Origin: Adhaeribacter aerolatus
GTDB taxonomy: Bacteria > Bacteroidota > Bacteroidia > Cytophagales > Hymenobacteraceae
Assembly: GCF_007991635.1 (NCBI RefSeq)
Contig: NZ_BJYS01000008.1
Span: 62,001 to 126,000 of the forward strand
DNA length: 64,000 nucleotides
Direction: 5' to 3'
Part shown: piece by piece, positions 28,585 to 37,241 of the stretch
How the letters are laid out: each line of letters starts with the position of its first letter
Position numbering within the stretch: the stretch's first letter is position 1
Notes under the pieces: model-generated
Seen by the model: only the letters and a program-made list of their open reading frames with translations
What the model was told of the DNA's origin: nothing
Databases searched by the model: none
Program-made: the position numbers and the translations under genes

Positions 28585-28980
28585 ATGTTTTTAAGATATA
28601 ATTTACCTACTTTGGTATGGGCAACAGTGATTTTATTTTTAACGCTGTTGCCCGTTGCCAATATGCCCCAGGTGCCGGAGTGGGAACTCATCTCCTTCAC
28701 CACCGCTTCGCACGCGGTAGTCTTCTTTATCTTAACTTTTTTAATGCGCCGCGGGTTTTACCTGCAAAAAACTTATACGGGTTTACGCCGGCACAGCGCC
28801 TGGTACGCTGTTATTATTTCTTTTTTATTCGGAATTCTAATCGAATATTTGCAAAGTATTTTGGGCTGGGGCCGCCAAGGTGATATAATGGATGTTGTAA
28901 GCAATACCATTGGTACGCTGCTCGCTTTACCAGCTTTTAACCTGGTTTTACGTTACCGCCTACTGGGCAACCTGCTGTAA
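28585..28980 (+). CDS. VanZ-like family membrane protein
   Basis: The 131-residue protein has four hydrophobic segments and the VanZ-type signature SFLFGILIEYLQSI followed by GRQGDIMDVVSNTIGT. VanZ-like proteins are inner-membrane proteins of mostly unknown function, some linked to glycopeptide tolerance; here the gene is a housekeeping neighbour of gcvH and resistance should not be inferred. Its last 21 nt overlap the restored 3' end of the frameshifted gene on the opposite strand. Confidence 0.85.
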   Translation: MFLRYNLPTLVWATVILFLTLLPVANMPQVPEWELISFTTASHAVVFFILTFLMRRGFYLQKTYTGLRRHSAWYAVIISFLFGILIEYLQSILGWGRQGDIMDVVSNTIGTLLALPAFNLVLRYRLLGNLL

Positions 28981-29729
28981 ATTTTCACTGGCTGGAGTTA
29001 AGGCATCTTCCTTTTGAACGCTGAACAACTGGATTAGCGAAAAAACGTGCATGGACAAAGCTACGGGTACCAAAAAACCGGGCAGCCAGATAAAGGGCGC
29101 GGTGGAGACAAAAGTATTTGCCGGCTCGTTTAAAATACTCTAAACGGCGTTGGGGTAGATAACATGGCTACAGTTACAATATTCAGCAGCAGTACCAGGC
29201 CAAAAATATTCCAGAGCGCGCCCCATCTAAATTTTAATTCTTTCCGGAAAAGAAAATAACCAGCAAGGGGTGCGGTTAAACCTACCAGAATATCAAAGTT
29301 GCGTCCTTCAAAGGTCATTTGCACCGGACATACACCTGCTACAAAAACCATCCAAAGCCCAATTTCTACCACCACCCGAAAGCTTTGCAGGTAAACAACC
29401 CAAGCCGCCGGCACTAAGCTTAATAAGTAACGGAAAGACTTTCTGCTCGCTATCCAGGCAATAAATAGCCAGGGCGGGACAATAGCCAGTACAAACCGGG
29501 GGGGCAGCGTACTGAAATCGGAGAAAAAATGCTGGTTAGCCAGCAGGGCCAGTAAGCCTAGCCAAGCCAGCAATCCAGCGGTCGCAACCCGGAATACATT
29601 ATTCTTTTTTTCTTCGTGCCAATCGGCTTTTGCTAAAGCATAACGTAAGGCATAAATTATTAAAGCCGCTACTATAATGGTTAAAAAGATAAACAGCAAA
29701 GCGGCGTTTTGGTAAATAGGGGTTTCCAT
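28960..29729 (-). pseudogene. Polytopic membrane protein gene broken by a one-base frameshift
   Basis: The first 199 codons (29729 to 29130) encode a protein with about seven membrane helices ending STPTPFRVF and a TAA stop. In the next frame the reading continues for 56 codons (29130 to 28960) as NEPANTFVSTAPFIWLPGFL and another membrane helix, up to a TAG. Adding one base to the A4 run at 29132-29135 (T4 on the coding strand) joins both parts as FRVFLNEPANTF, giving about 256 residues. The abrupt stop and well-formed continuation point to a recent homopolymer deletion or a sequencing error. I do not recognise the family. An AraC-type regulator lies directly upstream. Confidence 0.75.
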
Positions 29730-29761
29730 AGTACATGAGGTTTTAGGTTATTTAACTGTAC

Positions 29762-29769
29762 CAAAGATA
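29762..29769 (-). promoter_or_regulatory. Candidate -7 element for the frameshifted membrane protein gene
   Basis: On the minus strand TATCTTTG fits TAnnTTTG and lies about 33 nt before the ATG. A TTG at the usual -33 distance is not clear. Confidence 0.4.
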
Positions 29770-29809
29770 CCGGCAGCCCTAAAGAACCAGTTAACCAAAA
29801 TTGCTAATT

Positions 29810-30739
29810 TCAGGCAAGGTGCTGTAAGCGGTAATTACCGGCACTGGTAGCTACTTTTTGCGCAAATAACCGGCTTAAAGAGCCTACGTGCTGTAAACCA
29901 ACTTCTAGCGCAATATCAGTCACCTGCAAATCCGAATATTTAAGCAGCGCTTTGGCTTTCTCCAGACGGACGGCCGTTAAATATTGGTGCGGCGTTTGCC
30001 GGAAACAAGCCCGAAAAGAACGCAGGTAATGGAATTTAGACAAACAAGCTACCTGAGCCAGCTCCTCCAAGGTAATTTCTTGGTTATAATTTGCCTGCAA
30101 ATAATCTAAGGAGTAACAAAGACGCTTATAAATTTCGAGCTGGGTAGCGCGTTTGGCAGCGGGTAATCTGGCAGCTTCTTTCAGCACCGAGCGATGCTCC
30201 TGCAACAAATAAATTAAAACGTAGCTTAGTAGTTCTTCCAGGAGAAGATTCTCCGAAACTCTGGTTTGTGTCTGTTGGTAAATTTGGTTCAGCAGATTAT
30301 TAAAAACAGCATCTTTGGGGTACAGCCGGTTAAAGAAGCTTATCGGGCGGCTTTTCACCGCAAAAGGCTCATCCAGCAACTTATCTTCCGGCAGCACCAA
30401 ACCATCGTAAACCTGTTCTAAAAAACGCTCCCCCACGTGGATGTTAAAGGTTTCGGTGGTACTTTTTTCCAGAATTTGTAAAGTATAAGCCTCCCCGGGA
30501 TTGGTGATAAAATAATGGGTTTCGGGAATAACTACCCCGTACTGGGCTACGCTACACTGGCTCTGCCCTTTTATATTCATAAACAAGGACAGCGGGCCGG
30601 TAATAACCGGCCGATAACACCCCGTAGACTTTACATTCAGTACCACGTTGGGCCAGCCTTGCTCTTTTTGGAAGCGCACAGCAACCTGCTTCCGCAACCA
30701 GGTTAAATCCGGAAACTCGTGGCGAACAATAGGTAGCAC
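29810..30739 (-). CDS. AraC-family transcriptional regulator
   Basis: 309 residues. The last about 100 contain the double helix-turn-helix of AraC/XylS proteins: EITLEELAQVACLSKFHYLRS and ALEVGLQHVGSLSRLFAQKV, with FRQTPHQYLTAVRLEKAKAL between them. The N-terminal part looks like a cupin-type sensor (HYFITNPGEAYTLQILEKS). GTG at 30737-30739 is the start, since an in-frame TAA lies three codons upstream. It lies just upstream of the broken membrane protein gene on the same strand, which it may control, but that gene also has its own -7 site. The ligand is unknown. Confidence 0.88.
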   Translation of the reverse strand: MLPIVRHEFPDLTWLRKQVAVRFQKEQGWPNVVLNVKSTGCYRPVITGPLSLFMNIKGQSQCSVAQYGVVIPETHYFITNPGEAYTLQILEKSTTETFNIHVGERFLEQVYDGLVLPEDKLLDEPFAVKSRPISFFNRLYPKDAVFNNLLNQIYQQTQTRVSENLLLEELLSYVLIYLLQEHRSVLKEAARLPAAKRATQLEIYKRLCYSLDYLQANYNQEITLEELAQVACLSKFHYLRSFRACFRQTPHQYLTAVRLEKAKALLKYSDLQVTDIALEVGLQHVGSLSRLFAQKVATSAGNYRLQHLA

Positions 30740-30819
30740 TGATGTTTAAACAGCTGATGATTAAATAAATATAAGAAACTTATTTAAATCTTTCAATAGA
30801 CACGCCCCCACCGAAACGC

Positions 30820-31713
30820 TTATAAAATATTATTCAGTTGCTCTTTTATCTTCTCCAACTCCTCTTTCATCTCAACTACCAGGTGCTGTATGGTAGCATC
30901 ATTGGCTTTAGAACCAATAGTATTTATTTCGCGGCCGATTTCCTGCGAAATAAAGGCTAATTTTTTACCGGTAGGTTCAGGCAAGTAAACGGTTTCGGTA
31001 AAATAATGCAGGTGATTAATCAGACGTACTTTTTCCTCGGCGATATCCAGTTTCTCAATAAAATAAATCATCTCCTGCTCAAACCGGCTTTGGTTAAATT
31101 GTTCGGAGCTGCTAATTTCGGCCAGGTGCGTACGAATGCGTTCGCGAATATACTCCAGCCGCACCGGGTCAAATTTATCTACTTCGGCCAGTAAAATCCG
31201 GATACGGTCGACGTAGGTCATTATTTCCGAAGTCAGTGCTTTGCCTTCGTCTGCCCGGAAACTGTTCAGGTTATGAATGGCTTCGTGCAACAAATCCGCT
31301 ACCGTTTCCCAGGGAACCGGCAGTTGGTTATCTTCTTCTTCGGTCCTGGGGCCTTGCTGAATCACCTCCGGCATTTGCAGCGCTAACCGGAACAAATCGG
31401 TTTTGGTAGCTCCTACCGCATCGGCGGCTCTTTCGAGTTCGGAATAGTAGTGCTGCAGCAACTCCTGGTTAATTGAACTCGCCGTTTTAATGCCCTTGGC
31501 GCCCCCTGTATAATCTACATTAAGGGTAACTTTTCCGCGGATCAGGTTCTTGCTGATAATACCACGAATTTCATGCTCCTTATCGGCCAGGAACCGGGGA
31601 AGCCTTATACTTAAATCCAGGCTTTTAGAATTAAGCGATCGGATATCAATAGTAAGACTATACTGCTCGCCATCCTGGCGGGCGGTGCCAAAACCGGTCA
31701 TCGATTGTAACAT
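30820..31713 (-). CDS. YicC/YloC-family endoribonuclease
   Basis: The 297-residue protein starts MLQSMTGFGTARQDGEQYSL, the hallmark of the YicC/YloC family, and has the C-terminal DUF1732 region (YFTETVYLPEPTGKKLAFISQEIGREINTIGSKANDA). Members are cytoplasmic RNases acting on structured RNAs (E. coli YicC is linked to small-RNA decay). The gene has its own promoter and is divergent from purQ. In many genomes gmk lies beside yicC; it is not seen here. Confidence 0.92.
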   Translation of the reverse strand: MLQSMTGFGTARQDGEQYSLTIDIRSLNSKSLDLSIRLPRFLADKEHEIRGIISKNLIRGKVTLNVDYTGGAKGIKTASSINQELLQHYYSELERAADAVGATKTDLFRLALQMPEVIQQGPRTEEEDNQLPVPWETVADLLHEAIHNLNSFRADEGKALTSEIMTYVDRIRILLAEVDKFDPVRLEYIRERIRTHLAEISSSEQFNQSRFEQEMIYFIEKLDIAEEKVRLINHLHYFTETVYLPEPTGKKLAFISQEIGREINTIGSKANDATIQHLVVEMKEELEKIKEQLNNIL

Positions 31714-31743
31714 ACTACCTGCTAATTAAGGTTAAGTTTTGTA

Positions 31744-31776
31744 CAAAGGTACTGGGAATACGGCTTTACTGTTCAA
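31744..31776 (-). promoter_or_regulatory. Bacteroidetes-type promoter for the yicC-like gene
   Basis: On the minus strand TTG (31776-31774) and TACCTTTG (31751-31744) are 22 nt apart, and the ATG follows about 30 nt later. Confidence 0.55.
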
Positions 31777-31943
31777 AAATTCTTATTACTTCTATATTTT
31801 CCTTCAAGAGAAAACCAACAATTTTTAACCTCATTCAACTTTAAAGCTGTTAAAAAGATTACAATAGACTCACCAGCGGTCATTCTCCAAATTCAAATTA
31901 CAGATAATTTGGCATTTTATTCCTTTCTCTTACCCGAATGTAT

Positions 31944-31951
31944 TATCTTTG
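31944..31951 (+). promoter_or_regulatory. -7 element immediately before purQ (possible leaderless start)
   Basis: TATCTTTG is an exact TAnnTTTG match that ends only 4 nt before the purQ ATG at 31956. If used, transcription would begin at or next to the start codon. No matching -33 TTG is visible. Confidence 0.4.
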
Positions 31952-31955
31952 CTGC

Positions 31956-32648
31956 ATGAAATTTGGTGTTGTTATTTTCCCAGGGTCTAATTGCGACCAG
32001 GATGTTATTCAGGTTTTAGAGCGGGTTTCAAGCAAACCGGTAGCTCAGCTTTGGCATAAAGACCACAACCTGCAGGATTGTGATTTTATTGTATTGCCCG
32101 GTGGCTTTTCCTACGGCGATTACTTGCGATCGGGCGCTATTGCCCGTTTCTCGCCTATTATGCAGGAGGTAATTGCCCATGCTAACAAAGGCGGCTATGT
32201 AATGGGTATTTGCAATGGTTTCCAGATTTTAACGGAAGCCGGTCTGCTGCCCGGCGCTCTCTTGCGCAACACCGAACAAAAATTTATTTGCCGCAACGTG
32301 CACATCCGGCCCGAGACAACTGATTTATTGCCTACCCGCCGTTTGGATAAAAGCAAAGCTTACCAGGTGCCGATTGCCCACGGCGAGGGACGGTTCTACG
32401 CCGATGCCGCTACCCTGCAAAGAATAAAAGACCAGGATCAGGTAATGTTCCGGTATTGCAACTCGCACGGCGAAATTGCCCCCGACACCAACTGCAACGG
32501 CAGCATCGAAAGTATTGCGGGCATCAGCAACGAAGGCCGCAATGTTTTTGGCCTGATGCCGCACCCCGAGCGTGCCGCTGATTCGGATTTAGGCAATACC
32601 GATGGCCTCTTAATATTTGAATCGCTGCTGGAAGCAGTACCGGCTTAA
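31956..32648 (+). CDS. purQ: Phosphoribosylformylglycinamidine synthase, glutaminase subunit PurQ
   Basis: The 230-residue class I glutamine amidotransferase supplies ammonia to PurL in purine synthesis. The nucleophile lies in GICNGFQILTEAG and the His-Glu pair in LMPHPERA. The N-terminus MKFGVVIFPGSNCDQDV fixes ATG at 31956. The small PurS subunit is encoded 6.7 kb downstream, and PurL is not seen. The three-protein (small PurL, PurQ, PurS) form of the enzyme is therefore implied. A terminator follows. Confidence 0.95.
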   Translation: MKFGVVIFPGSNCDQDVIQVLERVSSKPVAQLWHKDHNLQDCDFIVLPGGFSYGDYLRSGAIARFSPIMQEVIAHANKGGYVMGICNGFQILTEAGLLPGALLRNTEQKFICRNVHIRPETTDLLPTRRLDKSKAYQVPIAHGEGRFYADAATLQRIKDQDQVMFRYCNSHGEIAPDTNCNGSIESIAGISNEGRNVFGLMPHPERAADSDLGNTDGLLIFESLLEAVPA

Positions 32649-32676
32649 ATTATATAAGAAAGTATTCTCTAAAAGC

Positions 32677-32718
32677 AAAAGCGCTAACCGGATTTACCAG
32701 TCAGCGCTTTTCTTTTTT
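32677..32718 (+). terminator. Intrinsic terminator after purQ
   Basis: AAAAGCGCT (32677-32685) pairs with AGCGCTTTT (32703-32711), with further partial pairing inside, followed by TCTTTTTT. Confidence 0.75.
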
Positions 32719-32762
32719 ATTTCTAGTTGATTACGGTAAGCATTTTTGTAAGTTGGCAATAA

Positions 32763-32792
32763 AAAAAGACCACCGAAATGGGTGGTCTTTTT
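32763..32792 (-). terminator. Terminator of the large surface protein gene (bidirectional shape)
   Basis: A 12-bp perfect stem, GACCACC/GGTGGTC core (32763-32774 with 32781-32792), has A-runs and T-runs on both sides. It lies 20 nt past the stop of the minus-strand gene and could also back up purQ termination. Confidence 0.8.
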
Positions 32793-32812
32793 ATTTGATT
32801 AAGGTTCAGGAA

Positions 32813-35800
32813 TTAAAAATCGTATCCCAGCGATACATATACTTTTGGTCCTCTCCGTTCGAAGTTTTCTTCGCCCCAGGCCACATCTACTTTACCGTAC
32901 ATACCCAGCAAGGTAGTGCGGGCGCCTACCCCGTAGCCAAACAGGAAGGGGTTGCGGTAGTTGATTACAATTGCTTGGAAAGGGTTCGTGTTTATGGCAT
33001 CGCCAGTGCGGCCACCTAATATCTGGGTATTAAAAGAGTTGCGGCGACTAAACGGGTTGCTGCCATTGTACGCGGTTCCGACATCGCTGAAGGCCGTTAG
33101 CTGCAGGTTCCGGAAAAAGCCGGAGCCCAATGTAGAATTCTGGAACAGGTATTGCACAATTGGTACGCGCAGCTCGGAGTTAAAGACCAATAGCTTATGT
33201 CCGCGGCGGGCATTGTAATCGAAGCCTCGCATAGGCGTAGCAAATTGCTGGTAAAATAAATCGGCCGGCGACTGACCATGGAATATCCGGTCGGCCGATT
33301 GCGTATCTTCATCCTCCTTGTTAAAGAGCCAGTTATCTACCCCGCCCAGCAAATAACGTTTGGGATCATTACCAAAATAATGGCCGTAACTAACCCGGTT
33401 GGCCCAGGTTATTTGCCGGTGAATTTTCTGATAATGACGCAGATCTACGTAAAGGCGGTTGAAATTTTTGTTGCTCTCGTTTAACTCTTTAAAAGTGCTT
33501 ATACCAACTTTCATGCGGGTACCTTCCATCATATTTATCCCGGTGGCAATTGAATTATCATACACAAACTCACCACCCAAACTGGCAAACATATCTACAC
33601 TATCGGGTTCCGATAAAAAGTTAGTAATACTGTAGCGCGAATGCAGCAATTTAGGTAAAGCCCGGATGCTGATGGTATGGGTTAACGGGTAACTAATAGA
33701 AGGTGTAAATTCCTGGCGGCTATACCGTAAAGAGTTTTGCGTAAAATTCCGGAAGATAGTCTGCTTCAGGTAAGAAAGCCGCCAATCGTAACGTTTCTTT
33801 AAATTGCTGTACTCGGCGTAAAAATTGCTGGTGCGTAAATCCGTTACAATAAAGGCCCCGCCATGAATCCGGTGGTCTTCAAACATATCCGACATTCCAA
33901 CTTCGGCAATCAAACCAAAACCCATCAGGGCATCCTGGTAAACCGAAGACACCACATTATTGATACTGAAGCGTAAATCATACTTCAAGGGTCCGGCTAT
34001 GGGTACCCCATCAGGGCCAGGTGCTACCGGCCGGGTAGCTATGGTTTTTTGCGGAGCTGCCGCCGGTTGCTTCGGTTCGGTATCGAACTGGTAATTTTCG
34101 GGGTTTACGGTTTTATTCTGCGGTGTTTCGCCTTGCCTGGTTATCGTTTCGGGTGTTTGAACCGTAGAGTCATTCGCAACGGGGGCGGCTGGCTCAACCT
34201 TTTTCTCGGGAGTAGCGGCAGGTCGGTTCGTCCGTAAAGTCCGGTCTTCCAGAGTCTTTTGGCGTACGGTTTTAAAATCGGCCGCGGCCGCGTTCAGGGC
34301 ATAGTTCGGGAAGTAATAAACGTACTCCTTGTTCCGGTCGGCGGCGATAAAAGCAAGTTTTTTAGAAGCCGCATCGTAATCGAACATCTTAATATTCTGC
34401 ACAAAGTTGCTTACCCGCTGCCGTTCGCCGGAAACTAAATTATAGCGGTGCAAGCTCCGGATACCGGTTTGTTCGCTTAAAAAGAGAATATTTTCGTTGT
34501 CTTCGGCTATGGGGGCCAGTTCGTTGGAGATAGAAGCCACCAATTGTTTCGGGCGGGCGCCATTCCGATCCAGGTCCAGCAAGAACAAATCAAAATTATC
34601 GACAATCTTGTCTAAGCCAGGCTTATCGGTTCCCAAAGAATCCTGCCAACGGTTAGAACTAAACACAATGGCGTTCCGGCCTTTCAGAAAAGTAGCGTTT
34701 TTGTCGTCGTAAATATCGTTGGTGAGTTGCTGGGCTTGCCGGCTGTTGCCCTGAAACAGGAAAATATCGCTTTGGCCATTCTTCACGGCGGTCATTATCA
34801 TCAGGCGACCGTCTTCGGAATAATCAATATTCAGGATTTGTGTGAACTGCGATAAAATTCCGCGCGACTGCCGGCCGAAAATGGACTCTTTTAAATTATT
34901 AAAGAAAGCATGATTCTTCCGGTCGAAATAATGGGTGTTTACTATCGGCTGGGCACGTTTTACTTCAATAATATTCAGTTGGCGTTCCGATTTCCAGGCC
35001 AGTAAAGGCGCTTTGTAATCAACTTTCTGGTCAGGAGTTTTATGTCCGCCCTTCCGTACCTTAAAGGTCCTTTTCCGGTTTACGTCTACTACTTTAATTT
35101 TGTACCGCCCCCGGTCGTTTTGCACAAAAGCCAATTTGCTGCCGTTGGGGCTAAAGGTAGGCTGGCTAAGTATTTCGCTGCGCCGGTTTTTCGTAACTAA
35201 TAAATCTTTGCGGTCCAGCGATGTTAGTTGGCTACCCGGATAAGGGTTCATTTGGGTATAATATTTCTGCCAGTCGCGCATAAATTTTTTGTAGGGCACG
35301 TTCAGGCTGCTGGCAATCCCCACTTCAATGTCGCGGGTAATACGGGTCAGGTTTAAAATATTCTGAATAGAGGTATAGCCGTACCGTTCCGAAATATAAT
35401 TCCAGACCGATTGCCCGGCCAGCCGCTGGTTTCTTACAAATAATACTTCGGGCTTTTTATTCACGTTTTTGATAACCATGTCGCGCATGTAATTATCCAT
35501 TTCCACGTTCCAGCCTTCGGCAATGTACGAGGCGCCTCCACTCAGAAACCACTCGGGCAGGCGAAGCATATAACTGCTTTGCAACACTTCTTTCAGACTA
35601 CCGCCATACATCATATCGTGCAGCAGCAATTGCGATACATTCAGGCTTAAAGCTTTTTTAAACTCAGTTTGCGAGCCTTCAAAAGCCAGTTCTATTTTGT
35701 TTTTCAGAAATAATGTTTCGCCACCGGTCTGATATTGGTCGTTGTTCAGGCCAATATTGCTCTGGCGTAAATCTGCCACTGAGGCATACAGAATAAGCGT

Positions 35801-36079
35801 GGTTTTCGAATACGGAAAATACCCAATCAGGCTGGTAATCCGTTTGAGCTCTTTCTCGGCGTATTCGGCGGTAAGGCGGGCATTTTCCCGGCCGTTGCCG
35901 TAGTAGTACACGTTGAAATTTTGCGTACTCAAATATTGCCATTTAAATTGCTTATACTGGATACGGTTCATGCCGAAAGTTTCGGGCGCGACCTGGGCCT
36001 GCACCGGCTTATTCGCCCCTAAAAACAGCAGGGCGGCTATAAACGGTACGGCCAGAAGAGACTTGTAAAACTTTACCAT
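32813..36079 (-). CDS. Large envelope protein: peptidase-MA-like domain, TolB-like propeller and outer-membrane barrel-like C-terminus
   Basis: The 1088-residue protein has a signal peptide (about 1-28, VQAQ). The first about 270 residues resemble gluzincin peptidase_MA proteins (LPEWFLSGGASYIAEGW), but the HExxH zinc site is absent: the matching segment reads SQLLLHDMMYGG. Next come PD40/TolB-type beta-propeller repeats (SQPTFSPNGSKLAFVQNDRG; LLIMTAVKNG-like units), a Pro/Thr linker near 620-700 and a beta-rich region of about 380 residues ending YVSLGYDF, as outer-membrane barrels do. It is probably an outer-membrane protein with a periplasmic or surface propeller. Function is unknown. It is followed by a strong terminator and preceded by an FAD oxidoreductase gene 7 nt upstream. 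Confidence 0.72.
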   Translation of the reverse strand: MVKFYKSLLAVPFIAALLFLGANKPVQAQVAPETFGMNRIQYKQFKWQYLSTQNFNVYYYGNGRENARLTAEYAEKELKRITSLIGYFPYSKTTLILYASVADLRQSNIGLNNDQYQTGGETLFLKNKIELAFEGSQTEFKKALSLNVSQLLLHDMMYGGSLKEVLQSSYMLRLPEWFLSGGASYIAEGWNVEMDNYMRDMVIKNVNKKPEVLFVRNQRLAGQSVWNYISERYGYTSIQNILNLTRITRDIEVGIASSLNVPYKKFMRDWQKYYTQMNPYPGSQLTSLDRKDLLVTKNRRSEILSQPTFSPNGSKLAFVQNDRGRYKIKVVDVNRKRTFKVRKGGHKTPDQKVDYKAPLLAWKSERQLNIIEVKRAQPIVNTHYFDRKNHAFFNNLKESIFGRQSRGILSQFTQILNIDYSEDGRLMIMTAVKNGQSDIFLFQGNSRQAQQLTNDIYDDKNATFLKGRNAIVFSSNRWQDSLGTDKPGLDKIVDNFDLFLLDLDRNGARPKQLVASISNELAPIAEDNENILFLSEQTGIRSLHRYNLVSGERQRVSNFVQNIKMFDYDAASKKLAFIAADRNKEYVYYFPNYALNAAAADFKTVRQKTLEDRTLRTNRPAATPEKKVEPAAPVANDSTVQTPETITRQGETPQNKTVNPENYQFDTEPKQPAAAPQKTIATRPVAPGPDGVPIAGPLKYDLRFSINNVVSSVYQDALMGFGLIAEVGMSDMFEDHRIHGGAFIVTDLRTSNFYAEYSNLKKRYDWRLSYLKQTIFRNFTQNSLRYSRQEFTPSISYPLTHTISIRALPKLLHSRYSITNFLSEPDSVDMFASLGGEFVYDNSIATGINMMEGTRMKVGISTFKELNESNKNFNRLYVDLRHYQKIHRQITWANRVSYGHYFGNDPKRYLLGGVDNWLFNKEDEDTQSADRIFHGQSPADLFYQQFATPMRGFDYNARRGHKLLVFNSELRVPIVQYLFQNSTLGSGFFRNLQLTAFSDVGTAYNGSNPFSRRNSFNTQILGGRTGDAINTNPFQAIVINYRNPFLFGYGVGARTTLLGMYGKVDVAWGEENFERRGPKVYVSLGYDF

Positions 36080-36086
36080 TGTTGCG

Positions 36087-37157
36087 TTAATAATGCTCTC
36101 TATACAACGTAATATACCTGAAAATATTTATTTCCGGAAGCAAATCTTCCGCCCCGCTTAAAACTTGTACAAAATGGTGGGCCAGATAAGGCGCCATCAT
36201 CACGCCCTTCGAGCCCATGCCATTAAATATTTTTATTCTTTCTTGATTTGGATGGGTGCCGATTAAAGGCCGCCGGTCGCGCACCGCCGGCCGGATACCC
36301 GCCTTATGTTCCAGTACGGTAAACGGCACTTTTAGTATATCCTCAATTTTACCAAAAAGTTCTTCTTTTCCAGCCACTGTGGGCTGTTCATCCACATTTC
36401 GCCAATTGTAAGTAGCGCCAATCCGCAGGGAGCCATCTTCCTTGGGTAAAACATAAACCCCTTTGTTATAAACCTGGTCTGTTGGCACCGGAATAGCCGG
36501 TTTTAAGGCCAGTACTTCGCCTTTGTTTAACGAAAAAGGCAGCCATTTAAAGTAAGGGTTTTCGGCTCCCTGAAATCCTTCGCAAAATATAATATTCCGG
36601 GCCTGCCATCCTTTATAGTGTACGCTGTCAGATTCTACCGTCAAGAATGTAAAATCAAACTGCTCATTTATTATTTCATCTCTCTCCTGCCGGATTTGCC
36701 GCAATGTTTCGAGCAGAAGTGCCACCTCCACATAACCGCCTTTATCGATTAAAATACCGCCCTGCTCTTGCCGGATAATTTCGGAAGGCGGCAAAGACGT
36801 ATAAACCGCCTGAATAAAATCGCCGTACGGCTGGCCGGCGCTTTTACCCATCCAGTTGTTCTGTTCTTCTACCGACGAAAATAATTTCAAAATAGGTTTA
36901 GGATAAAATAATTTAACTTTCCGGTCTTCCTCCAGCTTTTGGTAAAATTCGGTCGCAAAAGGCACCAGCACATCGGCCAGCCACGATTTGGCAAAACGTT
37001 TACCAGCCAGCGGATTCATTAGTCCGGCAGCCACGTTAGAAGCAGAATTAGGTTTGACCTGATCGATAACCAGCACCGAATATTGATGAGCCGCTAGGGT
37101 ATGCGCCAGAATGCTGCCGGCCAGGCCATGCCCTACCAGGATAAAATCGTAAATCAT
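36087..37157 (-). CDS. FAD-dependent oxidoreductase (DAO family)
   Basis: The 356-residue protein opens with a Rossmann FAD-binding motif (FILVGHGLAGSILAHTLA, followed by VLVIDQ) and has the DAO-type C-terminal motif KAGIRPAVRDRRPLIGTHP and FNGMGSKGVMMAPYLA. It resembles amino-acid oxidases and the FAD half of MnmC. The substrate cannot be read; oxidation of an amine is a reasonable inference. The gene is divergent from the MBL hydrolase gene and is followed 7 nt later by the large surface protein gene. Confidence 0.82.
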   Translation of the reverse strand: MIYDFILVGHGLAGSILAHTLAAHQYSVLVIDQVKPNSASNVAAGLMNPLAGKRFAKSWLADVLVPFATEFYQKLEEDRKVKLFYPKPILKLFSSVEEQNNWMGKSAGQPYGDFIQAVYTSLPPSEIIRQEQGGILIDKGGYVEVALLLETLRQIRQERDEIINEQFDFTFLTVESDSVHYKGWQARNIIFCEGFQGAENPYFKWLPFSLNKGEVLALKPAIPVPTDQVYNKGVYVLPKEDGSLRIGATYNWRNVDEQPTVAGKEELFGKIEDILKVPFTVLEHKAGIRPAVRDRRPLIGTHPNQERIKIFNGMGSKGVMMAPYLAHHFVQVLSGAEDLLPEINIFRYITLYREHY

Positions 37158-37241
37158 TCGGGCAATTTAACAGAACTTAATTCTAAATTTGTAACGTACA
37201 AGCGGATATTTAGATCCTTAACTTATATTTCCCGACAGCTT

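Noticed and set aside
28585-28980. Glycopeptide resistance role of the VanZ-like gene
   Set aside because: The family is widespread in housekeeping contexts and no other van genes are present.
32677-32792. A single compound regulatory RNA between purQ and the surface protein gene
   Set aside because: The two hairpins are each well explained as terminators of the converging genes.
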